Shown: one piece after another, positions 1 through 13,272 of the stretch
Layout of the letters: every line of letters begins with the position of its first letter
How positions within the stretch are numbered: the first letter of the stretch is position 1
Assembly: GCF_000485595.1 (NCBI RefSeq)
Contig: NW_014577300.1
Span: 272,683-332,719, forward strand
Source of the DNA: Priapulus caudatus
Taxonomy: Eukaryota; Priapulida; Priapulimorpha; Priapulimorphida; Priapulidae
Length of the DNA: 60,037 nt
Direction of reading: 5' to 3'
The notes under the pieces: generated by a model
What the model was told of the DNA's origin: nothing
The model's input: the letters and a program-made list of their open reading frames with translations, nothing else
Databases searched by the model: none
Made by a program: the position numbers and the translations under genes

Positions 1-26
1 GAGAGAGAGAGAGTAGTAGAGAGAGT

Positions 27-118
<92 letters not shown>
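1..118. repeat. (GA)n microsatellite
   Basis: Nearly uninterrupted GA dinucleotides from the window start to about 118, with a few GTA interruptions near the left end. Confidence 0.97.
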
Positions 119-121
<3 letters not shown>

Positions 122-291
122 GAATAGTGCGAAGAAAAGATGTGAAGGAATAGCGGTAGAGGTAGAGATAAGGAGTAAGAAGGGGTGAGCGAGACAGAGA
201 TGTGGTTATTAAGTGAGAAATAGAGTAAGCGCTGAAAAGTGTCTGTCTGTGTACGTATGTAGGGGTGTATGTGTTTGTACGTACCTGCGCG

Positions 292-299
292 CGCGTACG

Positions 300-339
<40 letters not shown>

Positions 340-348
340 TGTGTGTGT
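292..348. repeat. (GCGT)n / (GT)n microsatellite
   Basis: Alternating purine-pyrimidine GCGT tetranucleotides followed by GT. Open frames across it are repeat artefacts. Confidence 0.95.
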
Positions 349-3300
349 GAGGGAGATTCCATTCTCGCCAGCAGATATATTGATTTTTTGGCAAAAATAT
401 TGGAATTAGCGCCTGCATATAGCCTGAACTTATCGCAAGGAACTTTATAATTTCAATGGGCACATAAATGAACGAGACTCATTTACATATATGAGTCACA
501 GGATCTGTTGTCTGATTCATTCTCGGAGAGTAAAGTTACTACAAGACTTCACTAGCGACGTATAGACTAACATGTAGGGGCGGGTATAGGGTGGTAAGCG
601 GCAACGAGTAGTCGCTTCCAACCTATCGACCCGTAAACTGATGTTGACAGAATTTTATAGCGTGTGGGTTCCCAAAGCAATTTGCCAAGACGTCAGCTTG
701 GGTAAACGCTTTAACTCTGTGATTTCTTCTGCGTCTGCCGTTTTCCAGAATAAACTTGGTGGACTGTACCATGGATATCAGTTGGAGGCGGCTACCGCGT
801 GCAAGCCATTAGATAGATAATATACTAGCAACTGCGTGTATGTCAGAATTCTAACATTTAATGAGAGTGGAATTTATGTTACCACCCCACAACTAATGTT
901 GAAATTTAGACAATAACATCTATAGCATGAGGCAAATTCGGGCATTTCAAAATACACGGACGCGCGAATCGATCACGAATCTAAAATGGCGGACATTTTT
1001 TAAAGTTTTTTTTGTAGACAACAGGACTTGACTTTACTCTAACGAATTCATTTTATAACACCGAATTCAACATAAAAATCTGTTGCGTAAAGCAGGTTCG
1101 TCATACATATTTGTCTACCTTACACGTTTGTCTTTTAAGTAGGGCCTATCTTTGATAAAACGCGATCAAGTGTGAGGCTGGCTAGTGGGGTAACGTTGTA
1201 TTTACAACATTAGCTAGGCGGAGTAATGTTGAAATAAATTTCAACACAACATTACACATACAACACATGCTTACAATACATATAATACATACATTACATT
1301 ACGATATTACAAGTTTAGACATACACTTAGCGATATTAACCGTAACGTAATTAACTTAATATTGATCTGGCTAAAACGTTCATGGGACAACAAGACACGC
1401 AATTAACGTGACACCACTACAAACGTACAGCTAGACCTTAGGTTTTTACCAATGACGTATAAAAGAAATCTAATTAAAATTGTCAATAAGTGCCAATGAT
1501 GTAGGATATACACCCTTTCGAGTAGGTCTCGAGAAGCAGCCAACAAGTAGCTGCTTTACACATACCCATTAGGGGCCTAGTACGATTTTGTTATAAAATA
1601 ATGCGGAGTCAACACCCTCGTTTGGAAGGTGTAGTGGGAGAAATGAAGGAAGGACGAAGTTTGTATTATTTGTGTCCTGGCTCGCATATTGTGTCAAGGG
1701 TTTCATTTTAGTTGGTCGTGTTGGCGAAACGTGAGCGAGTATTTGTCTGAGGTAGTTGCCACTTGTGTGCTCTGTTCGACAGACGTACACGGAATGTGTT
1801 GTGAATAGAACGTCGTGGAGGGCATTTGCGAGCATTATGGGTTGGGTAGTTGATCAGTTTTGTTCAATCATATACTTGTTTGGTTTATTGGTAGCGAAAC
1901 CAATCTTTATGAGATGCTTGAGCTATAATTTGTTACTGAGGGGTTTTACGTATTTCTAGTGCTGATATTCGAATGTAAGATTTGTTAGTAGCAAACCGCG
2001 CTGAAGATCTATCGCTAGATAGCGTGCGTTCACACAAGAACCTATGTATAGCGTAGCAGGATCCGACGCCAAAAGCGTTCATTCAGTGATCGCGCTCGTT
2101 GCATCACGTCCCTTAATCAACATGGATTCCTCTCAGTGTTTTCACAATCAATCAAACTCACAATTGCGCAACTGGGTAATCCACAGTGGGAGACATCTCA
2201 TGCGCTAGCACTCAACTACAACAAACCATCGCGCCGATGGTGTTTTACGTGTAATAATCTAGACTTACTAATAATCTTACTATGTAAGTCGCAGCTGTGC
2301 CAACGTTGTTGGCATCAGCCCTGTGGCAAAACTATATGCATTAATGGAGTTACTCTAGAAATAACCCACAAGCGCTTGTATGCTATGGCGGAAATGTCTC
2401 TCATTTTTACACTAAATAATTCGTTGCGCGAGAAAGTAAATCTGTGCACGACGGTGCAATGGAGGATACCCTACTAAAATCTGCCATATTTTTTAATCCC
2501 AACTGTCAAGGTTGCATAAAAACTGAACAATTTTGTTCGCTCTTTGTAAAGTATGCTGTTAAGCTTAGTGTTTATCCAATTCCATGGAGAAATTTCTGAA
2601 AAACTATCGCATAATTATTTTTCCCTTGTGTAATTGATGGACTAATTGAGGTGACGTGCGGAACCAAATAAAACAGAAAATTTAAGATAAAATATCTGCT
2701 TTTGTCACACAGCGATTAACTACAAAATTATGGTCGCTAACAAATATTTGCGGATTTTAATGAAGTTTATTATTAAACCCGGAACCGTGTACATTTACCG
2801 TATTTTTTGCTCAATGCGTTTCTCGCGAAAAATTTGTGCTACACCAGTACGTGGAAAATGAGAGAGTCACTGTAGGATTTACCCATAGTAGACTGTTTTT
2901 AACGAAAACGATTGACCAAATCTCAGCAAAATGGCTATACTGCCGCTGTGACTGTGTCTTAACAGACTGGTGGTTATGTGTTTATTCTCCGGTTGGTTTG
3001 CTCTGAACGCATCAGCCAAATTAATGGTAGAATCAGTAGATTATTAGATGGAAGGTAGATGAGACTCACCTACTCACCTCATGGTTGCGAAGTTTGTGGG
3101 GTGGGGTGTGGGAGGGCCAACAGCAGCTCATTCCCGCATACATTGAGATACCGAAACACACGTGACGGTCATCGCGGCAACATCGGATTGGTAAGATTAT
3201 AATTCAGGACTAATAAATAATAAGGCTCAAAATGATATCTATTAATCGGAAAACAATACAAGAAGATGAGATGTGTTGCAACCCGATTTTACAATTGATG

Positions 3301-4360
3301 GAGCGGCGCACAAGATGTATAGGACCGGCTAATCAAATTCAAGTTTCCTTACGAGAATGCTGAAAACTACCTATCACATCGTTTTGGCGCTCAGGATCGA
3401 ATTGTGGCGAACACGCAATAGGGCCTAAATTAGCGAGTCGACTACTTGCAGTAGCTGCCTAAAACGTTCTGCGAGTTTGATCATACCTATCAACTACTTG
3501 AAGTACCTATTGCTTCTGGTAACTAGTCGTCGCTCCGATAAACCATTTCTGTATCAGTAATTACTTGGGGCTGAATTTTGTGGTAAAGGGAAAACAGAGC
3601 GAGTTTAACTATGTTTCAGCAAAATATAGAAAGGCTTGATCAGACGATGTAGAGTTCATTGAAGGGCGTGTAAGGCATCGTAAGTCAAACAAGAATAAAG
3701 TGCGCGCGTTTTAGTATGGCAGCTCATCTATCATGAAATTCACGTATTTTCCACGAACTGACTAACGCCAGCGCGATGAATCACATGAAGACGTATATCA
3801 CCAACTGCTGACAAGAGGAAACACGCAGTTGTTTCGCGGTCATGTAAAACAACTCACTCATTTTGTACAGGAGAACAAAAAAGCCTCTGTGTGGTAACTC
3901 TCTATACGTTTGTTTTCAAAGCTTTTTAACGAAGCTCTGCGTTAACGAGTGAGTGAAAATAGGGCTACTCGAATGGTACGGTCACATCATTGGCATGCAT
4001 GACAGTGGATTACAAAACTAGAGGCACATGAAGAATCATATTTTAAATAGTTTGTGAGGAGGTAGTCCTTCGGTTGCCCCACCAGACTTCAGTGACTCGG
4101 AAAAGTTCGGGTGGACAGACCGTTGCAGTTGAGGCACCAACGCTGTAAGGACAGCCATAGGATGTCACCAAAGATCGTATAAAAATATATTAATGCGATC
4201 ATTGATGTCACGGAGACTGCACGCGAGAATAGAACGTCGCTCGCTAAACGGCGCTTTTGTAGCCGCCGGCACCGATCTTTCTCCTGCTCATAACTGATAA
4301 TATAAATAAACAATTCTGTCGCCGAGAGACCACAAGTAGTAGAGAAGCCTGTACTGTGGC
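349..4360. other. No gene recognised
   Basis: AT-rich sequence with only short, unconserved open frames, the longest about 113 codons at 2136-2477, which has no motif I recognise and no splice-linked neighbours. No RNA gene or clear mobile element was seen. Confidence 0.6.
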
Positions 4361-4470
4361 CCTGAGGGAGACTTTTGATTGGTCGAGCGACACCACGTGA
4401 CGACGCCCACGTGACGTGACGTCACGTGGTCACGTGGTGTCTCTCGACCAATCAGAATCCTCCCTCAAGG
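4361..4470. mobile_element. Short palindromic (foldback/MITE-like) element rich in CCAAT and CACGTG motifs
   Basis: Left arm from 4361 (CCTGAGGGAG, then TGATTGGTCGAG and GACACCACGTGAC) is mirrored by the right arm ending at 4470, about 40 bp per arm with few mismatches. The centre holds overlapping ACGTGACGTCACGTG palindromes. Inverted arms with a short core fit a MITE or foldback element. No obvious target-site duplication. Confidence 0.65.
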
Positions 4471-7224
4471 TCCCGAATATACGTTCTGAAATATACGGCA
4501 ATCATTCTTCTACATGTAGTTGCCTTCATTTTTCTAGCTCTATGGGCCCCTAAATGTAGACTATTCCCTCCAGCTACAGGGTCAACGGATGGGGCTGGGG
4601 TTCCAAGGGGCCACACTGCATGGTAGAGCTATCATTTTTCTATGTCACTGTGAGTCCCTGTAACATGAGTAGTGAATTTCCAGTTGTTTTAAAAATGTAC
4701 TTTGTGCGATATTAATTTTTGTAACATTGCTTCTGATGCTTTGAACATATTGGTCGAAAGAGTGATATACAATGAACGCTGGTGACCAAATTTGTAAAAA
4801 TGAAGAGCGAGGGGATAGCCAATAATATTTTGCTTGACGGGCGGCAGCTGCGATGTTTGAAGAGGATGCGTAATTTTGATTAAACCATCCAGAAGCACCC
4901 ACATGGTTGAACACTACAAGCCTATAGTGGAAAATAATGTGTTTGAAGCCGTGTCTGGATTAAAAGCAGAAGGGTTTATTGATTTCATGACGCGAATTCG
5001 GATAGTAAACACGGCGCACAAAATAGCTTTACACGATCGCCGTAACTACATTAATGACATCCAAGGCATAAAAGCATAACTAGCGAGAAGACAGAAGAAT
5101 GTTATTGATCATCTTAAAATGAATTTCCTGATTTACCATCCAAACATTGCCAAAAATTAATACTAGCTTGAATTTCCTGACCACATACAGTACCCTCATA
5201 CCCATATAGCCGCTAGTAACGTAAATTGCACAGTGGCTAATTTGTGTTCGGCCAACTTCCCTAATATATCCGTAAAATCCTAATAACAGACTAGAAAAGC
5301 AACCAATGGAGGTCCCAAAACGTCTCATGCATTACAAGTGCCGTGCAACAACACAATCGCACGTTGTTTCGGATGGTACCCTTTTAGAACTGTCGCCAAA
5401 GAAGCATAATTGAAGCGTCAAACATAACGGTCCACAGACTGGGAAAATATATCAACTACTACTAGTGGGATTATCGTGTGTGATTCCATCTAACAGGCTT
5501 GTACTCGCGCGGCACGAGATCTAAACTTGAACGGCCCAGGCATTCAACTCAAATGAAGAAGCTGGCAGCAGCACCGTGAACAAAGCAAGCGGATTATAAG
5601 GCTAGGGAAGAGTAGTGAGCCGTGCTCAGCATCGTATTGTTGTAGGCGCAAGAAGTTTTGACAATCGAACATACGTAGGCATGAGAGTTATTTTTGCCAC
5701 AATTAGCTTGTGTGATCCTATACATATATATATATAACTTAATGGGTGCTTTTGCAATAGTACGTGTGTATTTTCCCAGTTGGAGGTAGACTTCAGATGT
5801 GTTTAGAGGTTTTAAGTGAGCTTTGGATGACGGAATTCATACGCCATAAATTCGTTAAATAAGCAACATCGACTGTTGACTACTCTTAATACAAGCTAAG
5901 CAGAACCGACTCGACCCATAAGCATGACGTTCGGATCGGATAGGAAACTGACAAGGGAAACACGGATATGTACTTTGTTTGCTTATAGATATCCAATGTT
6001 AGTTAATTGATTAGACGACCTCAAATTTATTCATAGAGACTCAGACAGTTATTTCGCGAATTAAACCAATAACTTGATTGACTGCATACTCAACTCGCTA
6101 TCCGTCTCGGATAATTCTGATCAAACCTCGCGAGCTAATAAACCTACCAAGATATTTGAGGAGATAAAATAAAATGGTTAATAGTAAACGTTTTTGAACA
6201 TCTGATTCCTCCGGCGTACACGTCGAGCGAACCGTACTACATAGTCAGAAAGTCACTCAACAAGTACTAAACAAAAACTACATCATAAAACAGTAGCGCC
6301 ATCTTAAGATCATCAATGTCTTGGACTGCAACCAGAAGTGGCGATGACTTGATTAGAAAACTTATAGCTGGATACTAAAACGAGCGACATGCGTGTTGTC
6401 GGAGCAAAGATATCATCGGGCCAAATGTACTGTAGTTCAAAACAGGCGTCGCTTTACAACCCAATGGCTACAGGCAAAACGCGTGAGTGCATGAATGTCC
6501 GCGCAAGCTCATTTTCTAGTGAGTTGATCCAGGAACACAATGCAACCCAGCAACGACATAAACTCACGCGATACGGCTCTTTATAGAGCCATTTTTATGT
6601 GTCGTTAGGGTCTAGCGAATAAACTATAACCAATAGTATATGGCGCGTATGTACACAACCATGTAGCAAACTGTTATAGATATAAATACCAATTTAAAAA
6701 TGAACATTTTAACAATTCTCTCAAATAAGAACATAAATATTGTGTTATTATAACACAATAATATTATAATACTAGATTAGTAGCAGTAATACGTTCGCTA
6801 CTGGGAGTTTCTCGGTTTAGAAGGTGCAAAGAAATTATAGTTTATAGTAGAGTTGCGTTATAAGTTTGAATGCATTTGTGTTAGATGAGAAACGATGCTA
6901 ATGAGTCCAACACCTTTGAGATAAAAATAATTATAGAATCGTCTTAACCTTCTTAGTCTCAACACACTCGAGGGCAACAAACAATAATTAGAATAGATAA
7001 TATATCGTATGGGTTTCTTCACAGATTCTAATTAATATCCTTCCCGGTAGGCCTACTACCGCCTTACGGCCCCATCGGATGCATACACCTGATTTAATTT
7101 AATCGGTACAATTGTTGCAATGTCCTTCACGTTCTGTCTAAGATACACGCGCCCACGCGCATTTCGCTCGCTCTTCAGCTATATATATATAGTTGACACA
7201 CACAATTTCTTGCATCCTCGCAAG
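4471..7224. other. No gene recognised
   Basis: Open frames of 60-90 codons on both strands around 4645-5330 overlap each other and match nothing I recognise. A short palindrome lies at 6571-6586. Otherwise AT-rich unique-looking sequence. Confidence 0.55.
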
Positions 7225-7279
7225 CACACACATGCGCACGCACGCACGCACACACACACATACACGCGCGCGCGCGCGA
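7225..7279. repeat. CA/CGCA/CG microsatellite
   Basis: Compound alternating purine-pyrimidine tract ending in (CG)n. Confidence 0.9.
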
Positions 7280-7860
7280 CTTAATGCGTATTAATTGGTT
7301 CAGCAGCTGCACAGTAACAATCAACCTAATCTGTTTTCTCGCGTAGTCTTCAGCCTCGTGATTTGCCCTATTGATATCGAGACGTCGCGTGAGTGAGTAG
7401 TACGAAGTAGTCGGTCGGGACTTTACCGATAATAAAAGAAGGAAAAGTTACAAATGACATACATTTACAAAAATCGTATACGTTCTCGGACAAATTAACA
7501 ATGACGGATTAAAATGAGAGTTAATTACCGAACATAATTCGTCATCGTTATGGATTCATTTTGGAGCTTTTGTTCTCTAGCGTTCATGCGCGTATATAAT
7601 ACGCTGCGCTAACACATTCTGCTATTGTGACAACTGTCACATGGCGAATACAGAATGCAAACAGCCCCTCACAGTCTGCTATTAATGATCCATCGTAGCG
7701 TAACATGAAGGAAACCCGGTAGTTTGTCCGTTTACTATAATTGTGATGAAACGAAATCTTGCAATAGCTAAATTTGATGATATCATAAAAAAACCCACGA
7801 TACAACGATAGCGCATATATAGACCCAGGTTCTACTAATTTTCTCATACTTCTGTGATAA

Positions 7861-8113
7861 TTAATACTTCTGAGTTAATGACACACCGTACGCACCTTGT
7901 AAATATAAAAGATGATTGCACACTATGATTACGGTCATTATAACTGTTTTACAGATTTGTTATAACGGTTTTGTGGTGTTTTTCTGGTGGTAATTAATAC
8001 TTCTGAGTTAATGACACACCGTACGCACCTTGTAAATATAAAAGATGATTGCACACTATGATTACGGTCATTATAACTGTTTTACAGATTCGTTATAACG
8101 GTTTTGTGGTGTA
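7861..8113. repeat. Tandem duplication, 133-bp period
   Basis: The segment beginning TTAATACTTCTGAGTTAATG at 7861 recurs at 7994 and matches almost base for base (one T/C difference noticed) to the GGTTTTGTGGTGT end at about 8113. Confidence 0.93.
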
Positions 8114-10302
8114 TGCATCATTAGAAATTTACCTGACCTGACTGAGTAAGTCATACCTTATTAATTCGACTAGTTGTACATAATTGCACAATATATATCT
8201 TACTGGTAACAATATTTTACAAACACTGTTATAAATCGAAAGAAAGGAAATCCCCTTTATAAGCGTACTGTGATCCTGACTTTTTTGTTCAAACTATTAA
8301 ATTAATTTCTTATATAAATCTAAACCCTGAAAGTCTGTCTACTATCTTCATAGTCAGTTACAAAAATAATCGAGCTAAGAGTACAGATTTATCGAATATA
8401 ATAGACAAAGTGCTACACATATGAACTCATCGGTTTGCGAATGTGCGATACTGTCACGTATTTCGATAGTCAACCATTAACAAATATCTCTCCAAACGCC
8501 TTAAAAAATATCAAATATTAATACCAAATATCATACTAACCACATCATATATACTTAGCGATATATAGGGTCTAAGATAAAATATATGTCGCTGAATGCG
8601 GAATCGTTTTAAACTTTCAACCAACCAAATCCATATTTGGGTGTGATCAAAATTATCACAAAACACTGCATAAATTCTCGTAAAGATCTCTCGTAATGCT
8701 CGAATTATAATCGTTTTATATATTACAAGATTCTATGTACTATGGATTCCATTGCATCACGCGGATAGACTAAAGCATGAAATTGTATCTTTAAAGGTGA
8801 CGCAAGGATTCAGACGTACGTGATGTGCGTGTCACATCTTCACGCGTGGAAATGTGATTTTACAAAAGTCTAGTATCTCCTACGACAAGAAATTACTGGA
8901 AGTGGAAGACAGTGAAACCAATGAAACGAAATGACTTCACGACTATAGACACTGTTGCTATGCGAATCGATGAAACGCTGAAGAAAATTTCTCGCCACAT
9001 CAAAGTGCTGCGAACCAGCTAGTTGCTAACGATAAAATTTTGCTACAAGATTATTATTGATAATGACTTGTAATTATTCCGGTGGGGGATTCATCGTTAC
9101 GTCTATAAATTGGCCAAGCCAACGCTTCCAGTCGCCACTTGCATAGTCAGTGATGCACTGCTGACTCAGACGCAATATTTGTTCACAAATGCTTATCACG
9201 TGTCTGTTCAGTGATTACTCATTCATCCTATTACCACACGGCAAGTTTCCGTTCTTTCAATAGGAAATTTGTCTCTCGTTCAGCAAAATTGCCAAATGGA
9301 AATGTAGATTTAACCACTGGTCAAACATAGGCCACAATAAACTGATGTTGCCGTGATGAAAAAATGTCCAACAACAATGAATGCTGCCAGTTTCGCAAAC
9401 ACATTTTAAAATGTTTATACGAGTATGGTATCTCGATCACTATGTTTACGCGATGTTACAAATTCTGTGCAATAGCATTCATGCGCCAAGATAGCATGTA
9501 TGAGTTAAACACCTTACATGATGGATTGTCACGGTGACAAACATCATATAATTAAACAGTCATTCATAGTGGATTTAATAGTTAATCGACTTCACAGACC
9601 ATGCATGGTTGTGAAGTACGTACGTGTATGCTCCAGCTCTCTACCGACTTTAAACAGCTATTGTCATCTAATATTTAGACAGAGCTATAGCGGAATGGAC
9701 GAAATAGCTTAATTAAGTGTTATGCAGAAATAAACTAAATAATTTCGAATTACGCAGTTCAACCATAGTTACAGATATAGTCACACATAAAAATCATTAT
9801 TAAAGTTTTAGCTATGTTATATGCAAGTCGTGCTATACTACGTCAGACAGCCATAAGACAGAGGCACCACAGAATCTAATATGTTAAATGAACTTAGATT
9901 GTGCCAACCACTGAATGGTATATTGCAAAAACATATTTCTCAACCATCGGTCACGAATGCTCGTAATGCTGAGAATCAATATATTCGGAACTTAATACTA
10001 TATACTATACTACTAGAAACATGTAGATTTCACTATTATAAATGAGATTGTGGCGTTAATGGTACAGTATTATAAAGAATGTCTGCTGGAGGACGCCATT
10101 TTGTATTGTTCAGACGATGTTACTCGACCGTGTTCCTTGTAAATGCTGAATGGGCACAAATTGGATTGCTTAATTTTGCACAACGAAATACGATGGGCAG
10201 CGCGGGCGTATAGACGTGAAGGGCATGTATAGCGTGTGTCCACCACTAATCACTGCTACCGGTTCGGCACCGTATGGGGTAACGTCCTCTTACGTGTCCG
10301 TT
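8114..10302. other. No gene recognised
   Basis: AT-rich sequence with scattered open frames under 70 codons. Nothing recognisable on either strand. Confidence 0.55.
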
Positions 10303-10595
10303 CCTACATAGGGTGTTGCTATCCCCGGGCGTGGAGGGACAGTCACGTGATACAGTTGACGTATACTTCAAAGTCCAAATCTTCCACATAAAGATTCCAC
10401 AGTCATACCTCCGTTAGACATGGCCTTATATCCCTAACCCTAACCCTAACCCTAATCCTAACCCTAACCCTAACCCTAACCGCAACCCTAACCGCAACCC
10501 TAACCCTGATCCTAACCCTAATCCTAACACTAGTGCTGCCACATTGCGGTACTGTCCCTCTACGCCCGGGGGATAGCATTTCCCTCCTACATAGG
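10303..10595. mobile_element. Inverted-repeat element carrying an interstitial telomere-like tract
   Basis: A degenerate (CCCTAA)n array at about 10431-10530 is bracketed by inverted repeats. The left arm 10303-10343 (GCTATCCCCGGGCGTGGAGG, then GACAGT) is the reverse complement of 10551-10595 with a few differences. The arms make an ordinary chromosome-fusion relic unlikely and suggest a MITE-like unit with telomere-type satellite inside. Confidence 0.7.
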
Positions 10596-11107
10596 CCTAT
10601 AGTGAAACATAATAAGGCGTTAACGTGCGGAGTTAACGTCGCGATGCCTCGTGTCTGCTCTAATTAAGATATATCATTCGGATGCGAGTCGCATAAATAT
10701 ATGCATGAAGAAAGCGACCTATGTGCGTACTAGGAATTTTATAATTTCTCTATGTGGAGGTGGTCACTGTCTGTTCGGCTGTTTTGCGTGCAAAATTACG
10801 AAGTAATAATCCGGCAGTAGCTTTGCAGGAGCGCCGGATTCTATATAGTCACTAATCATGACTATGACACGAAAATCGCACACAGCGCAAAAGAAAAAGG
10901 CCACGCGGCTTCAATAACGTCACGTCGTCTGTCGTCTGCCGGGGTCAATATAATCATTTTTTAGTGTCATCGAAAATCTTTCCATTTTCATAACCAGATA
11001 TAGATGATGCTAGCTTATCCATATTATGAAGAGCACATAAACTGTGTATATGATATATGTGCGTGTGAGCACGTGCATGGGTGCTTTCAGGCGTATGCAT
11101 AATGATG

Positions 11108-11194
<87 letters not shown>

Positions 11195-12560
11195 TCCTGA
11201 TATTACCATAACTGTGGCATTATATGGCTGCCGTGGCGAGTGAAGAAGGCTTGCCTGCTTATCGACTACAGTCGGCCCCTATTGGCTAATGCCACGCCGA
11301 GTCAGGTTAAAGGTCTTCATCAAGTGTATAACAAAGTGTATTACAAATAGCACCGAGCAAGGGATCGTATATTAAAGATACTTGATATATATGTATTAAT
11401 ATATATAATATATATGAATAAATGGAGTTGTTCGGATAAATAAATGAAAATATATACCATATATTATAATTCGATTCGTAGGCACATAGTGTAAATAAAA
11501 ATATAATAGATATAATATCTGAATAATAGATCATATTATTATTATCTACTATTGGTTTACATTTAGCTGAAGCGAATCTAAATTGATTATTTATATGGCT
11601 ATGCGTATTTTATACATATTCACTCGGTATACATTTGTCGTGAAATAATCCATGCCGGCGTGTCTTCAACATGTAAATAGATACGAGAAGTGAAAAGTTT
11701 TATATCAGTCAAATTCAGGGTGTACAAATACAGCGTCTGACCTTGATAATGTGTGGTAGATTGAGCATCGAATGTTATTACCTTACACATGCGTTCTAGC
11801 GTACTAACACGATCGCCACCATAATCTGCAGATATCAACCAAATGTAAAAAATACAATGTCAGTCACCATAATACGGCGTTACATACGATTAAGCAAGTT
11901 AATATACTTGAATCAAGCACGCATATAACAGCAGCCGGCTTACCTGATTTTCATCTCTCTGCACGGCGTGGACACGACAGATTGGATACGCTTCCACACG
12001 ACGGTGCTTTAGGTAACGAATGGTTCTCCTGGTCAAATCTCAGACACACCGCGTACAGCCTCTACACAGATGTTTGGGGATGGATGCAGCAGCAGTACCA
12101 GCTGTACACTTGCAGCCTCCCACGGCACTGGCTGCTACGGCAACCCCGCGCAAATATCAATACCCAGATAGAGCTTACACATTGCTATAGTAGTCGCCTG
12201 TACCAAATTCTGGATCTAACTATTCCTAATAGATGGGGGTGAGGTTAAGACGGCAAGGCATACGTAGTTGCTGTTTTTATTATAATTTTTGCATGCTAAT
12301 AGAATGTTCTTGATCTTTAACCGTGTCTCATTTCTTGAATGAATCTACTCATAAGTAGCTCAAGCGAACGTCAAAATTGTCTGCCATAACAAAAACCCAA
12401 TCGTAAATCTATTCTACTACAATAACCAACTCTGTCTGTCTGCTATGCATTCCGCCGATCACCGGGTAGGGGTACCTATAGGCACCGCATCACCGGGGCA
12501 CTGTGAGGGGCACCTAAGCACATTTAGATCATATCCAGAAGAGACCGGATACTAGAGATA
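10596..12560. other. No gene recognised; (AT)n at 11110-11192
   Basis: Contains an 80-bp AT microsatellite and AT-rich sequence. A plus-strand frame of 86 codons at 11982-12242 is GC-richer than its surroundings but shows no motif, and its minus-strand frames are not recognisable either. Confidence 0.5.
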
Positions 12561-12702
<142 letters not shown>

Positions 12703-12914
12703 CAAAATATAATATAGAAATGGCTGATTTCACAGTGAAAAACATATAACAACATGTACACATACCAAATGAAGGGAGCTCTGTGATTAGCTCATACACT
12801 TTATATGTACGGTCTTTGCTGGAAAGAGAAGATAAAGAGCTTCAATTTAGTGCAATAAACATGCAAATTAAAGGTAGTTAAGGAAAAATTATGAGCACTT
12901 AAACGTTGTGCAAT

Positions 12915-13272
12915 ACACGCATGCGTGCATATGTACGCGTGCGTGCACGTACACTCATGCGTGCACATACACGCGCGCGTGCACGTACACACATGCGCGC
13001 ACATACACGCGTACGTGCACATACACGCGTGCGCGCACATACATGCGTGTGTGCACGTACACGCATGCACGCACATACACACGTGCGTGCATGCATGCGC
13101 GCACATATACGCATGCGCGCACGTACACGCGTGCGTGCACATTCACGCGTGCGTGCACATACACGCGTGCGTGCACATACACGCGTGCGTGCACGTACAC
13201 GCGTGCGTGCACGTATACGCATACGCGCACATACACGCGCGCGTGCACGTAAACGCATGTGCGAGTGCACGT
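12915..13272. repeat. 18-bp minisatellite with alternating purine-pyrimidine sequence
   Basis: About 20 imperfect copies of an 18-bp unit, GTGCACATACACGCGTGC. Almost every step alternates purine and pyrimidine, and substitutions preserve this (C/T or A/G exchanges). Long open frames on both strands arise because the unit has no stop codon and a length divisible by three; they are not genes. Confidence 0.92.

Noticed and set aside
2136-2477. 113-codon plus-strand frame with several Cys
   Set aside because: No recognisable Cys spacing, no signal peptide and AT-rich surroundings; consistent with chance.
6571-6586. GGCTCTTTATAGAGCC, resembling the histone mRNA 3' stem-loop
   Set aside because: The stem fits but the loop (TTAT) departs from the usual pattern, no histone downstream element follows and no histone coding sequence precedes it.
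7225-7279. CRISPR-like or regulatory array
   Set aside because: Simple dinucleotide and tetranucleotide repeats without spacers, in a eukaryotic genome.
10431-10530. True chromosome end or fusion point
   Set aside because: The tract is short, degenerate, internal and bracketed by inverted repeats, so an element-borne origin fits better.
11982-12242. GC-richer 86-codon plus-strand frame
   Set aside because: No motif, no supporting exon neighbours, and the opposite strand is equally open in parts.
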